A stretch of 36,564 bases of DNA from Flavobacteriales bacterium (lineage in GTDB: Bacteria; Bacteroidota; Bacteroidia; Flavobacteriales_F; PHOS-HE28), in the NCBI GenBank assembly GCA_024103275.1, contig JAGFIV010000067.1, forward strand, positions 1 to 36,564, read 5' to 3'. Below, piece by piece: positions 22,947-29,944 of this stretch (its first letter is position 1; each line of letters starts with the position of its first letter). The notes beneath the pieces were generated by a model. The model worked only from the letters and a program-made list of their open reading frames with translations, did not search any database and was not told the origin of the DNA. The translations under genes and the position numbers were made by a program.

Positions 22947-24115
22947 GCAGAAACCCGCATCCGCGCAACGCCAAGGGCCGCGGCACCGCACGTACGCCCA
23001 AGTCCGGGCCACCCGGGCCGGGGAGAACACGGCAAGGCCCCGGCGGGGAGGAACGCAGGGCTGCACGCCCCGCCAAGCCCCGCCCTGCCGCCGACAGCGC
23101 GCGGGGCAAGGCCCCGGCTGGTTTGGGCGGACCAAGGCCGCGCAAACCGGCCAAGCCGCGCCACCGCCCGGGGGATGAGCGCATGGCCGACACGGCGGCA
23201 AGGACGCGCGGACCCCGGCAGGCCGGGCGGCCCCCCGGAAAGGACCGCCGACGGTGGCAGGAGGGCGATCCGGGGGTGCGGCGGCCCTTCCGCAAGGGCG
23301 AGCGCAGCAACCGCTTCAGCCTGCCCAACCCCGCCAACGAAGGCTTGATCCGCCTGAACAAGTACCTGGCCCACGCCGGGGTGGGCAGCCGCCGCGAGGC
23401 CGACGAGCTCATTGCCGCCGGCGCGGTGACGGTGAACGGGCAGGTGGTGACCGAGCTGGGCGCCAAGGTGCGGCCGGACGACATCATCCACTTCGGCGGG
23501 CAGAAGCTGCACATGGAGCAGAAGCGCTATGTGCTGCTGAACAAGCCCAAGGACACCATCACCACCACCGATGACCCGCAGGAACGCCACACCGTGATGT
23601 CCCTCATCGCCAACGCGTGCAGCGAAAGGCTTTATCCCGTGGGCCGCCTGGACCGCAACACCACCGGCGTGCTGCTGCTCACCAACGACGGCGACCTGGC
23701 AAAGAAGCTCACCCACCCCAGCCACGGGGCGCAGAAACTTTACCACGCCACGCTGGACCGCAACCTCACCGGGGAGGAGCTGCACCGGCTGGTGGAAGGC
23801 GTGATGCTGGAGGACGGCCCCGCCAAAGCCGACGAAGCGAGTTTCGTGGGGGCCTCCAAACGCGAGGTGGGCCTGCTGATCCACATGGGCCGCAACCGCA
23901 TCGTCAGGCGCATGTTCCAAGCCTTGGGCGCCGAGGTGGTGAAGCTGGACCGCGTGATGTTCGCCGGGCTTACCAAGAAAGACCTGTCCCGCGGACGCTG
24001 GCGCCACCTAGAGGAAAAGGAGGTGGTGTGGCTGAAGCAGTTGAAGGCGGCCCCCGCGGACACGGGGGCGGAGCGCGGCGGGCGCAGGACCCGGCTTTCG
24101 CAGGGCAGTGAATAA
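22943..24115 (+). CDS. rluB: 23S rRNA pseudouridine synthase, RluB/RsuA family, with long basic N-terminal extension
   Basis: This 390-residue protein isomerises uridine to pseudouridine in rRNA; by likeness 23S, helix 89-type sites. Residues 1-130 are a low-complexity tail rich in Arg, Lys, Pro, Gly and Ala. An S4 RNA-binding domain follows (about 135-185: RLNKYLAHAGVGSRREADE, VTVNGQVVTELGAKV). The catalytic domain has Asp237 in YPVGRLDRNTTGVLLLT, then LLIHMGRNRIVRRMFQALG and the usual C-terminal LDRVMFAGLTKKDLSRG. RluB-type proteins of Bacteroidota often have such tails, probably disordered and RNA-binding. The ATG overlaps the yraN stop. RluE/RluF/RsuA specificity cannot be excluded, so the symbol is by closest pattern. 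Confidence 0.9.
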   Translation: MSRNPHPRNAKGRGTARTPKSGPPGPGRTRQGPGGEERRAARPAKPRPAADSARGKAPAGLGGPRPRKPAKPRHRPGDERMADTAARTRGPRQAGRPPGKDRRRWQEGDPGVRRPFRKGERSNRFSLPNPANEGLIRLNKYLAHAGVGSRREADELIAAGAVTVNGQVVTELGAKVRPDDIIHFGGQKLHMEQKRYVLLNKPKDTITTTDDPQERHTVMSLIANACSERLYPVGRLDRNTTGVLLLTNDGDLAKKLTHPSHGAQKLYHATLDRNLTGEELHRLVEGVMLEDGPAKADEASFVGASKREVGLLIHMGRNRIVRRMFQALGAEVVKLDRVMFAGLTKKDLSRGRWRHLEEKEVVWLKQLKAAPADTGAERGGRRTRLSQGSE

Positions 24116-24269
24116 GGTCGGGACGCCCGGTGCCAACCTCAAGCTACACGTGGGCTGCGGTGGGATCAGGCCGATGTTTCGGCAAGGCCGGACGTGGGAG
24201 GAGCGGGTTCAGTGGATGACCCCCCGGCACGATGGACGAAAACCGCCACCCGGCACGAGCGGGACGATC

Positions 24270-24277
24270 TACCTTTA
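24270..24277 (+). promoter_or_regulatory. -7 element abutting the redoxin lipoprotein start
   Basis: TACCTTTA has one mismatch to TAnnTTTG and ends 4 bases before the ATG at 24282, the same spacing as at 20912 and 28724. It supports this start over the upstream ATG at 24108. Confidence 0.42.
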
Positions 24278-24281
24278 CGGG

Positions 24282-24863
24282 ATGCGGAGGGGGCAGGCCA
24301 TCATGCTTTTCGTTGCCATGCTGCTTGGGGCCGGATGCACGCATCCGCCGTCCGTGGCACCGCTGGTCGATCGGGAATTCACCTCCATACAGGGTGGGCA
24401 TGCCAGCCTCAGGGGCTGGATGGGCGGGAAGGCCACCGTATTCCTGACCATGGACCCCACCTGCCCCATCACCCAGCTCTATGTGCGGGATTTCCAAGCC
24501 TTCGCGGACGCCTATGCGGACCGGGGCGTGAACGTGGTGGGTGTGTATGCCGGCCCCTTCATGCACCAGGCCGAGGCCGCCGACTTCGCCATGCAGGCCG
24601 GCCTGCATTTCCCGCAGGTGGTGGACAGCACGTGTGTGCTTACCGTGGCCCTGCAAGCGCGGGTGACACCGGAGTGCTTCATCACCGATCCCTCCGGGAG
24701 CGTGGTGTACCGCGGTGCTTTCGATGACAGGCCCGTGCGCCAGGGCCGCAAGAAGCCCGGGGCCGCCCGCCATTACCTGGCCGATGCCATGGATGCGTAC
24801 TTGGCCACCGGAAAGCCGCAAGAGGAGGTGGTGGCCGTGGGCTGCATCGTGGAATGCGACTGA
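24282..24863 (+). CDS. redoxin (AhpC/TSA-like) lipoprotein next to copper monooxygenase
   Basis: This 193-residue protein has a lipoprotein signal (MRRGQAIMLFVAMLLGAGC, lipobox Cys19), so it should be anchored to a membrane on the periplasmic side. The thioredoxin-fold core contains TVFLTMDPTCPITQLYVRD (Cys61), then GVNVVGVYAG and TPECFITDPSGSVVYRGAFD, which is typical of redoxins. The classic CxxC is absent: the position reads C-P-I-T. The protein ends VGCIVECD; redoxins of this subgroup often end in a GC-x-I segment, so Cys188 may be the partner of Cys61. The ATG at 24282 fits the lipoprotein signal and the -7 element; the frame is open back to 24108. Its stop shares a base with the next gene. 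It may shuttle electrons or guard the copper site; this is inference. Confidence 0.85.
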   Translation: MRRGQAIMLFVAMLLGAGCTHPPSVAPLVDREFTSIQGGHASLRGWMGGKATVFLTMDPTCPITQLYVRDFQAFADAYADRGVNVVGVYAGPFMHQAEAADFAMQAGLHFPQVVDSTCVLTVALQARVTPECFITDPSGSVVYRGAFDDRPVRQGRKKPGAARHYLADAMDAYLATGKPQEEVVAVGCIVECD

Positions 24864-26287
24864 TGGAGCGGAGCGTCTTCCTCCTGTTGCCCCTGGCCGT
24901 GGTGGTGATGCTGGCGGGGTGCCGGGCCGGGCCCGGCGGGGAGGACCAGCGCCACCAAGTGCCCCGGGTGGACGGATTGCCCGATACGGTGACCTTCGCC
25001 GATGTGGCGCCCATCATCCGCGCCCATTGCATCGGCTGCCACCGCCAAGGGCAGATCGCCCCTTTTCCCCTGGTGAGCTACGACCAGGTGCGGCGCAAGG
25101 CCAAGACCGTGCGCAAGATGGTGGTGGGCCGTTGGATGCCGCCCTGGCCGGCCGATACGGCCTACTCCCGCTTCCTGGGCGAGCGGACCCTGAGCGCACG
25201 GCAGATCGCCCTGTTGGCCAAATGGGTGGACCAAGGCTCGCCCGTGGGCGACACCACCCGTCTTCCGCCCGTGGCCGGGGACCTCGCCCGGCTGATGCAG
25301 GGCGTCCATGCCGGACGGCGGCCGCCGGACAAGGTGGTGTGGCTGCCCGATACGTTCCACATCCCGGGTGACAACCGCGACCGGTTCATCATCACCAAGG
25401 CGCCCTTCGAGCTGCAACGCGATACCTTCCTGGCCGCGGTGGAGTTCGTGCCCGGCAACCGCCGCCATGTACACCACATGAACGGGGCCATGATCAGCTA
25501 TGCCGAGGGGGCCAAGGCGGATGTCTTCGACGGGTTCGCATACATCGATGCGGACAGCAATAAAAGCCTGGATGCCTACGCAGACCTGAAGCTCCAAAAC
25601 GACGACGGCTCCTGGCCGCTGCTGACGCCCAACATGGTGAACTACCTCCCGGGCCTTTCGCCACCGCTGTATCCGCCAGGCATCGGTGGCTACCGCATCG
25701 CCCGCAAGGGGGCCTTCCTGCTCAACACCATGCACTACGGGCCGGGCATGCGCGACACCATCGACCGCTCGCGCTTCAACCTGTGGTTCAGCCCGGTGGC
25801 GCCCGAGCGCCCCATCAAGGAGCTGTTCCTGGGCACCTTGGGCAGCAGCCCCGTGGAGCCTCCCTTGGTGATCCCGCCCGATACGGTGATGAGCTTCCGC
25901 ACCCGGATGCGCATACCCGCCGACATCAGCGTGCTCACCATCAACCCGCACCTGCACCTGCTGGGCAAATCATTCCTGGCCTACGCCGTCACCCCGCTGC
26001 ACGATACCATCCCGCTGATCCACATCCCGGACTGGGACTTCCGCTGGCAGTTCGCCTACACCTTCCCCAGGATGCTGCACATCCCCGCCGGGTCGGTGAT
26101 CTGCGTGGAGGTGGTGATGGACAACACCCGCGACAACCCGAACAACCCCTTCGACCCGCCACGCCTCGCCGTGGCGCCCGATGGCCGCAACATGCGCACC
26201 ACCGACGAGATGCTGCAGTTCTTCGTCAACTACGTGGACTACCGGCCCGGCGACGAGGAGATCAGCCTGGAGCCGCGGAAACCTTGA
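24863..26287 (+). CDS. cytochrome c / type II copper (PHM-like) monooxygenase fusion lipoprotein
   Basis: This 474-residue protein has a lipobox (MERSVFLLLPLAVVVMLAGC). A c-type heme domain follows, with HCIGCH (Cys56, Cys59, His60) and a probable distal Met92 in RWMPPWPAD. The rest matches the ascorbate-dependent type II copper monooxygenase fold of peptidylglycine alpha-hydroxylating monooxygenase. The expected first copper site is His204-His205 (HVHHMNG) and His291 (MHYGPG). The expected second site is His363 and His365 (NPHLHLLG) and Met450 (TDEMLQFF). All six ligands are present. It probably hydroxylates an unknown substrate in the periplasm or at the surface, with electrons delivered through the heme domain (inference). 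A start at 24854 (MRLMERS) is also possible. It overlaps the redoxin gene (TGATG). Confidence 0.88.
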   Translation: MERSVFLLLPLAVVVMLAGCRAGPGGEDQRHQVPRVDGLPDTVTFADVAPIIRAHCIGCHRQGQIAPFPLVSYDQVRRKAKTVRKMVVGRWMPPWPADTAYSRFLGERTLSARQIALLAKWVDQGSPVGDTTRLPPVAGDLARLMQGVHAGRRPPDKVVWLPDTFHIPGDNRDRFIITKAPFELQRDTFLAAVEFVPGNRRHVHHMNGAMISYAEGAKADVFDGFAYIDADSNKSLDAYADLKLQNDDGSWPLLTPNMVNYLPGLSPPLYPPGIGGYRIARKGAFLLNTMHYGPGMRDTIDRSRFNLWFSPVAPERPIKELFLGTLGSSPVEPPLVIPPDTVMSFRTRMRIPADISVLTINPHLHLLGKSFLAYAVTPLHDTIPLIHIPDWDFRWQFAYTFPRMLHIPAGSVICVEVVMDNTRDNPNNPFDPPRLAVAPDGRNMRTTDEMLQFFVNYVDYRPGDEEISLEPRKP

Positions 26288-26297
26288 GCTTGCCGAT

Positions 26298-26313
26298 CCC
26301 CGGCGGCGCGGGG
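26298..26313. terminator. hairpin between convergent monooxygenase and EamA genes
   Basis: CCCCG-GCGGCG-CGGGG is a perfect 5 bp stem in the 41 bp between two convergent stop codons. It could act on both strands but has no U-tract on either side. Confidence 0.3.
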
Positions 26314-26328
26314 AGGAGGGCCCGTTGT

Positions 26329-27279
26329 TCAGGGTGAGGTCAAGGGCGGAAGCGGGGCGGACTTGGCCTTTTGCCCCGCCTTGCGCTGGTACCATGCATT
26401 GAAGGTGATGCATCCCAGTATCAGGGCAATGCCGATGTAGGAGCCGGCATGCATCCGTTCGGTCTCCGGCCACAGCAACAAGGCGATGAGGATGGTGTAC
26501 ACCGGTTCGAGGTTGACCGCGAGGCCCAGGGTGAACGGAGTGACCCATTGGAGCACGTGGATGCCCAAGGTGAAGGCGAGTGACGTGCACACGAGACCCA
26601 GGATGAGGTGGCCGAGCACATCATGGCCGTTCATGTGCCACAGCGCCGGAGGCAGCTCCCCGCGCCAGGCCAGGAAGAGCCCCATGCCGGCCATGGCGGT
26701 AAGCATCTCATAGAACGAGATCCGTACGGGTTCGCCGCGCATCACCAGGCGGCTGTTCACCACCCCGAACCAGGCGCCGATGAAGGCCGCCACCGTGCCC
26801 AGGAGGATGCCGGTACGGTAGCGCACCTCCAACCCGAAGACGAGCACCAGCGCACCGATGATGACCAGGCCCAGGACCACCTCCACCCAACTGATGCGTT
26901 GCTTGGTCCAGAGCGGGGAGATCAGCGCGGTGAAGAACGCGCTCATGCTCATGCAGGCCGCCGCCACCGAGGCGCTGCCCAATTTGATGGCCAGGTAGAA
27001 GAACGCCCAGTGTGAAAGGATGAGCAGCCCCGTGAGCATGTAGTGGAAGAGGTCGGGCGTGCGCGGCGACAGGGTGCGGCGCATGAACCAGGCCGCCACC
27101 AGCAGCCCCGCGCACGCGATCCCGCAACGCACGTACGCGATCTGCAATGCGCCTTGATCGATCCACTTGCCCATGATCCCCGTCCATCCCCAGAGGAAAA
27201 CGGTCAAGTGCATCATCAGCACCGCCTTGCGGTGCGCGGAACGGGCCGGTGCGTTGGCCATGTCACCGATGGTGGGCAA
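26329..27279 (-). CDS. EamA/DMT-family transporter
   Basis: This 316-residue inner-membrane protein has about ten hydrophobic segments in two similar EamA halves. The first half opens with MMHLTVFLWGWTGIMGKWI. The second half starts near GILLGTVAAFIGAWFGVVNS and contains FTLGIHVLQWVTPFTLGLAVNLEPVYTI cut by a PxY turn. EamA proteins export amino acids, nucleosides or other metabolites; the substrate here is unknown. The C-terminus is basic (WYQRKAGQKAK). It starts 9 bp after the coiled-coil gene and is the last gene of that probable operon. ATGs at 27279 and 27261 are both possible; family homologs start just before the first helix. It faces the monooxygenase convergently. Confidence 0.9.
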   Translation of the reverse strand: MPTIGDMANAPARSAHRKAVLMMHLTVFLWGWTGIMGKWIDQGALQIAYVRCGIACAGLLVAAWFMRRTLSPRTPDLFHYMLTGLLILSHWAFFYLAIKLGSASVAAACMSMSAFFTALISPLWTKQRISWVEVVLGLVIIGALVLVFGLEVRYRTGILLGTVAAFIGAWFGVVNSRLVMRGEPVRISFYEMLTAMAGMGLFLAWRGELPPALWHMNGHDVLGHLILGLVCTSLAFTLGIHVLQWVTPFTLGLAVNLEPVYTILIALLLWPETERMHAGSYIGIALILGCITFNAWYQRKAGQKAKSAPLPPLTSP

Positions 27280-27288
27280 GGGTATGCA

Positions 27289-28152
27289 TCATTGCACGGC
27301 ACGCAGCTTTTCGCGCAGCCCCTCCACCGTGGCTTGTTGCCGCTGGATCGCCGCCTGCTTGTCCGCTTGCTCCCGGCCGTTCTTCTCCAATTCCCATTGC
27401 AGGTCCTGCAGCTTTTTCTCCAGGCCTTGCCGGGTGTAGGTGCTGCGCTTGGAACGGTCCCGCCACAGGCGTTCCTGCCTTTGGCGGTCACGGTCCATGG
27501 CGGCCCGGTCCGCGCTGTCCGCGCCCAGGGTATCGGCGGGGGCCTGCAACCGCTGCAATTGCTCCTCGGCCTCGGCCTTGGTGCGGTCCGCCTCCTCCAT
27601 CCGCTGGTTGGCGCGCCGGATGTTGTTCTGCGTGCGCTGCTGCTCACGCTTGAGCATATCGAGTTGGCGTTCCAGGGCGGCCAGCTGCCGCTCCCCCGTG
27701 GCCACGGCCTCCTGCGCCAATTGGCGCCGCAGCAGGAGCGCTCGCTGCCGCACCCATTCCAGGCAACCGTCCTGCTCGCGCTGCGGGGAATCCGGCCCAA
27801 CATAGCCGTTGGTGGTGAAGAACGCGATGTGGGCCGTGGTGTACAGGCCGTTGCCACGGGGTTTCTCGATGGCCACCATGATCCGCATCGTGTCCGGTGA
27901 AGCGGACGGGATGCGTGCCACCATCCCGATGATCTCCTTGCGGTTGGCCACCTTCATGCTGATCCCTTTCACCTCCTCCAGCCAGAAGCGCGTGACGGCA
28001 CGGCCGCCCGGGTCCTCGAAAACGGCATCATAGGTGGGATGGACCCCGTTGCTGAACTGGAAGGCCCCTTGCGCCACATCGCCCTGGGCCTTGGCACCCG
28101 GGATGAGGGCCAGGGCCAACCAAGCGGCCAGTGCGGTCTTGCTGCCGATCAT
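27289..28152 (-). CDS. exported coiled-coil protein of unknown function
   Basis: I do not recognise this 287-residue protein. It has a signal peptide (MIGSKTALAAWLALALIPGAKA) and a beta-rich part at about 24-115 with FSNGVHPTYDAVFEDPGGRA and VANRKEIIGMVARIPS. A long coiled coil then runs from about 135 to the end, rich in Gln, Arg, Glu and Leu (LAALERQLDMLKREQQRT, EEQLQRLQAP, KKLQDLQWELEKNGRE). One Cys lies in DGCLEW. The frame overlaps the DUF502 stop by 4 bp (ATGA) and is followed after 9 bp by EamA, so the three genes are probably one transcript. It is probably periplasmic. It could be a structural or tethering protein, but nothing shows a specific role. Confidence 0.75.
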   Translation of the reverse strand: MIGSKTALAAWLALALIPGAKAQGDVAQGAFQFSNGVHPTYDAVFEDPGGRAVTRFWLEEVKGISMKVANRKEIIGMVARIPSASPDTMRIMVAIEKPRGNGLYTTAHIAFFTTNGYVGPDSPQREQDGCLEWVRQRALLLRRQLAQEAVATGERQLAALERQLDMLKREQQRTQNNIRRANQRMEEADRTKAEAEEQLQRLQAPADTLGADSADRAAMDRDRQRQERLWRDRSKRSTYTRQGLEKKLQDLQWELEKNGREQADKQAAIQRQQATVEGLREKLRAVQ

Positions 28153-28724
28153 TCGTCCTCCACGCGGGTGACGCCGCCGCTGAGGATGAACTTCATCACC
28201 TCGGCCGCCTTGGCATCGATGGGTTTAACGGCTGAGACGGGCACGATGAACAAGCGCCCGCTCCACGCAAAGCTGTACGGCACGTATACCGCCACATACC
28301 CGGTGCCCAGGCCGATCTGCGAAAGGTCCTCCTGCGTGAGGAAGCCCAGCTGCCCCAGGCCCGAGCCATCCTGCGGGGTGACCAGCACGGGCCGGTCAAA
28401 CTTCTTCTTGCTGCCCACCAGGCCCTCCATCAGGTCTTTCAGCGCATCGTAAACCGTCTTCAGGAAAGGCACCCGCCGCAGGATGTCGTCCCCGATCTCC
28501 GCCAGGCGCTCGTACACGAAGGTGGAGCCCAGCCATCCGATCAGGACCACGCTGGCCAGCACGATCAGGACGCCCAGCCCGGGTATGTCCACCTGTACGA
28601 TCTGGTCCAGCCAGGTGAGCACCTCGTATGCCACCAGGAAGATCACCGCCACGGGCACGATGAGCAGCAGGCCGCGGAAGAAGTAACCGAGCAGGATGCG
28701 GCCTATGTTCCGTCTAGCGTTCAT
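28149..28724 (-). CDS. DUF502 family membrane protein
   Basis: This 191-residue protein has two membrane helices (GYFFRGLLLIVPVAVIFLV and LGVLIVLASVVLIGWLGSTFV), then a soluble domain. That domain has the family marks RVPFLKTVYDALKDLME, RPVLVTPQDGSGLGQLGFLT and VAVYVPYSFAWSGRLFIVP. The function of DUF502 is unknown. The ATG at 28724 is supported by a -7 element only 4 bases upstream; the frame extends to 28799 with a Pro/Arg-rich stretch that I reject as coding. It begins a probable operon with the coiled-coil and EamA genes and is coupled to the former by an ATGA overlap. Confidence 0.92.
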   Translation of the reverse strand: MNARRNIGRILLGYFFRGLLLIVPVAVIFLVAYEVLTWLDQIVQVDIPGLGVLIVLASVVLIGWLGSTFVYERLAEIGDDILRRVPFLKTVYDALKDLMEGLVGSKKKFDRPVLVTPQDGSGLGQLGFLTQEDLSQIGLGTGYVAVYVPYSFAWSGRLFIVPVSAVKPIDAKAAEVMKFILSGGVTRVEDE

Positions 28725-28728
28725 GGCG

Positions 28729-28736
28729 CGAAGGTA
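28729..28736 (-). promoter_or_regulatory. -7 element abutting the DUF502 start
   Basis: TACCTTCG on the minus strand has one mismatch to TAnnTTTG and ends 4 bases (CGCC) before the ATG at 28724. The junction CGCCATGA repeats that at ldcA. Confidence 0.5.
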
Positions 28737-28802
28737 TTGGGGGAGTGGCTCGTGGCCCGGGGTCCTTTGCCGGTGCGGCGGTGGAGGCGGTGCTGCCAAG
28801 CT

Positions 28803-29186
28803 TCAGGCATCCGGCCACCCGGGCCGTACCTGCGCTTCTTCCCCCAGCTGCGCCTGCACCGTGTGGGGCAGGGAGGCGCGCACCAAGGCGTAGCTGTGCG
28901 CCAGCAGTTCCATGATCAGCGCGTCCTTCACGCTGCCGTCGGTGAGCACGGTGTTCCAGTGCATTTTGTTCATATGATAGCCGGGAATGATGCCGGCGTG
29001 GGATTCCCGCAATTCCAAGGCGCGTTCCGGGTCGCATTTCAGGTTCACGCTGCCGAAGGGCTCCAGCCCTGCCAGCGCGAAGATTTTGCCACCCACCTTG
29101 AAGACGAGGGTGTCGGGGCCGAAGGGCGTCTCCTCCGTGGCACCCGGTTTTTCCAGGCACAGTTGGCGGAACCGCTCGATGTTCAT
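28803..29186 (-). CDS. MmcQ/YjbR family protein
   Basis: This 127-residue protein matches the MmcQ/YjbR (CyaY-like fold) family. Marks are the opening MNIERFRQLCLEKPGATEE, then FGPDTLVFKVGGKIFAL, VNLKCDPERALELRE and IIPGYHMNKMHWNTV, and the C-terminal LLAHSYALVRASLP. Some members are proposed to bind DNA, but no clear role is known. It overlaps the cyclase gene by four bases (ATGA) and is the last gene of the HemW-cyclase-MmcQ set. Length is normal. Confidence 0.92.
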   Translation of the reverse strand: MNIERFRQLCLEKPGATEETPFGPDTLVFKVGGKIFALAGLEPFGSVNLKCDPERALELRESHAGIIPGYHMNKMHWNTVLTDGSVKDALIMELLAHSYALVRASLPHTVQAQLGEEAQVRPGWPDA

Positions 29187-29944
29187 GGCACCGGGGCGTA
29201 GAGCACGGGCCTGCTGGGCGCGGCATCGTTGATGAAGTGGGGCAGCTGCAATTCCAGCAGGTACTCGCCGTCATGCACCGTGTCGGGCACATAGATCATT
29301 TCGGTGATGGTGCGGTTGAGGTCCGTGGACCGCGGGTGGTCCCAAAAGGCGTGGTGGGCGGCCAGGCGGCCTTCGTCGCGTTCGCGGTCCACGCTGGGCA
29401 GGTCCAGCAGCAAGTGCTTCACCCCGATGCTGCGCAGCCAGGCGCAGGCCCCGGCCTCGATGAAGGGCGGGTCGGTGCCCGTCCACACGCGCGTGCGCTT
29501 CTCCGGGCCGTTGGGCCAGGTGCGGATGACGAAGGCTTCCGGCGCCCGCCCGCCCACGGCATCGCGCAGCTGGCCCAGCGTGATTACCCGGGCCGGGCCG
29601 TCCGCGGTGCGCCGCTCCTCCGGCAGCACGCTCACCAGTTGCGCGGTGAACCAGTAGCGCTTCAGCAGGTTGCCCACGGGATGCACCGCGAGGTCGATGT
29701 GCCCCACGCTCTCGGTATGGGTGCCGTGGCCATGGGGGTTGAACTGCACGTCGCGGAAATTCACCGGCGCGCCGTCCTGCACCGCGTAGCTGCGTTCACC
29801 GTCCCGTACCGGCGTGAAGCGGGCCGGGCCCACATGCCAGGCCCGCGGGCCGGGGCTGGCCGCATCCAAGGGGATGGACAGGTCGATGGGCTTGTCCAGC
29901 GCGATGCGCCACGTGCGGCCTTGGTGGGTGATCTCAGCGATCAT
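29183..29944 (-). CDS. cyclase / kynurenine formamidase-like metal hydrolase
   Basis: This 253-residue protein belongs to the cyclase family (PF04199-type), which includes kynurenine formamidase and other metal-dependent amide or lactone hydrolases. The metal motif, normally HxGTHxDxPxH, reads HGHGTHTESVGH, so Asp is Glu and Pro is Val. Other matching parts are PIDLSIPLD, FVIRTWPNG, LLLDLPSVDRERDEG, HHAFWDHPR and RTITEMIYVPD. Substrate is unknown, and I see no kynurenine pathway genes nearby. I chose the ATG at 29944 (MIAEITHQGRTWRIAL) as the family start; an ATG at 29956 adds four residues. It overlaps the hemW 3' end and then mmcQ, indicating coupled translation. Confidence 0.87.
   Translation of the reverse strand: MIAEITHQGRTWRIALDKPIDLSIPLDAASPGPRAWHVGPARFTPVRDGERSYAVQDGAPVNFRDVQFNPHGHGTHTESVGHIDLAVHPVGNLLKRYWFTAQLVSVLPEERRTADGPARVITLGQLRDAVGGRAPEAFVIRTWPNGPEKRTRVWTGTDPPFIEAGACAWLRSIGVKHLLLDLPSVDRERDEGRLAAHHAFWDHPRSTDLNRTITEMIYVPDTVHDGEYLLELQLPHFINDAAPSRPVLYAPVP

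Noticed and set aside
24108..24281. N-terminal extension of the redoxin gene
   Set aside because: It would overlap the 3' end of the pseudouridine synthase and put 58 unrelated residues before a clear lipoprotein signal; a -7 element lies directly before the ATG at 24282.
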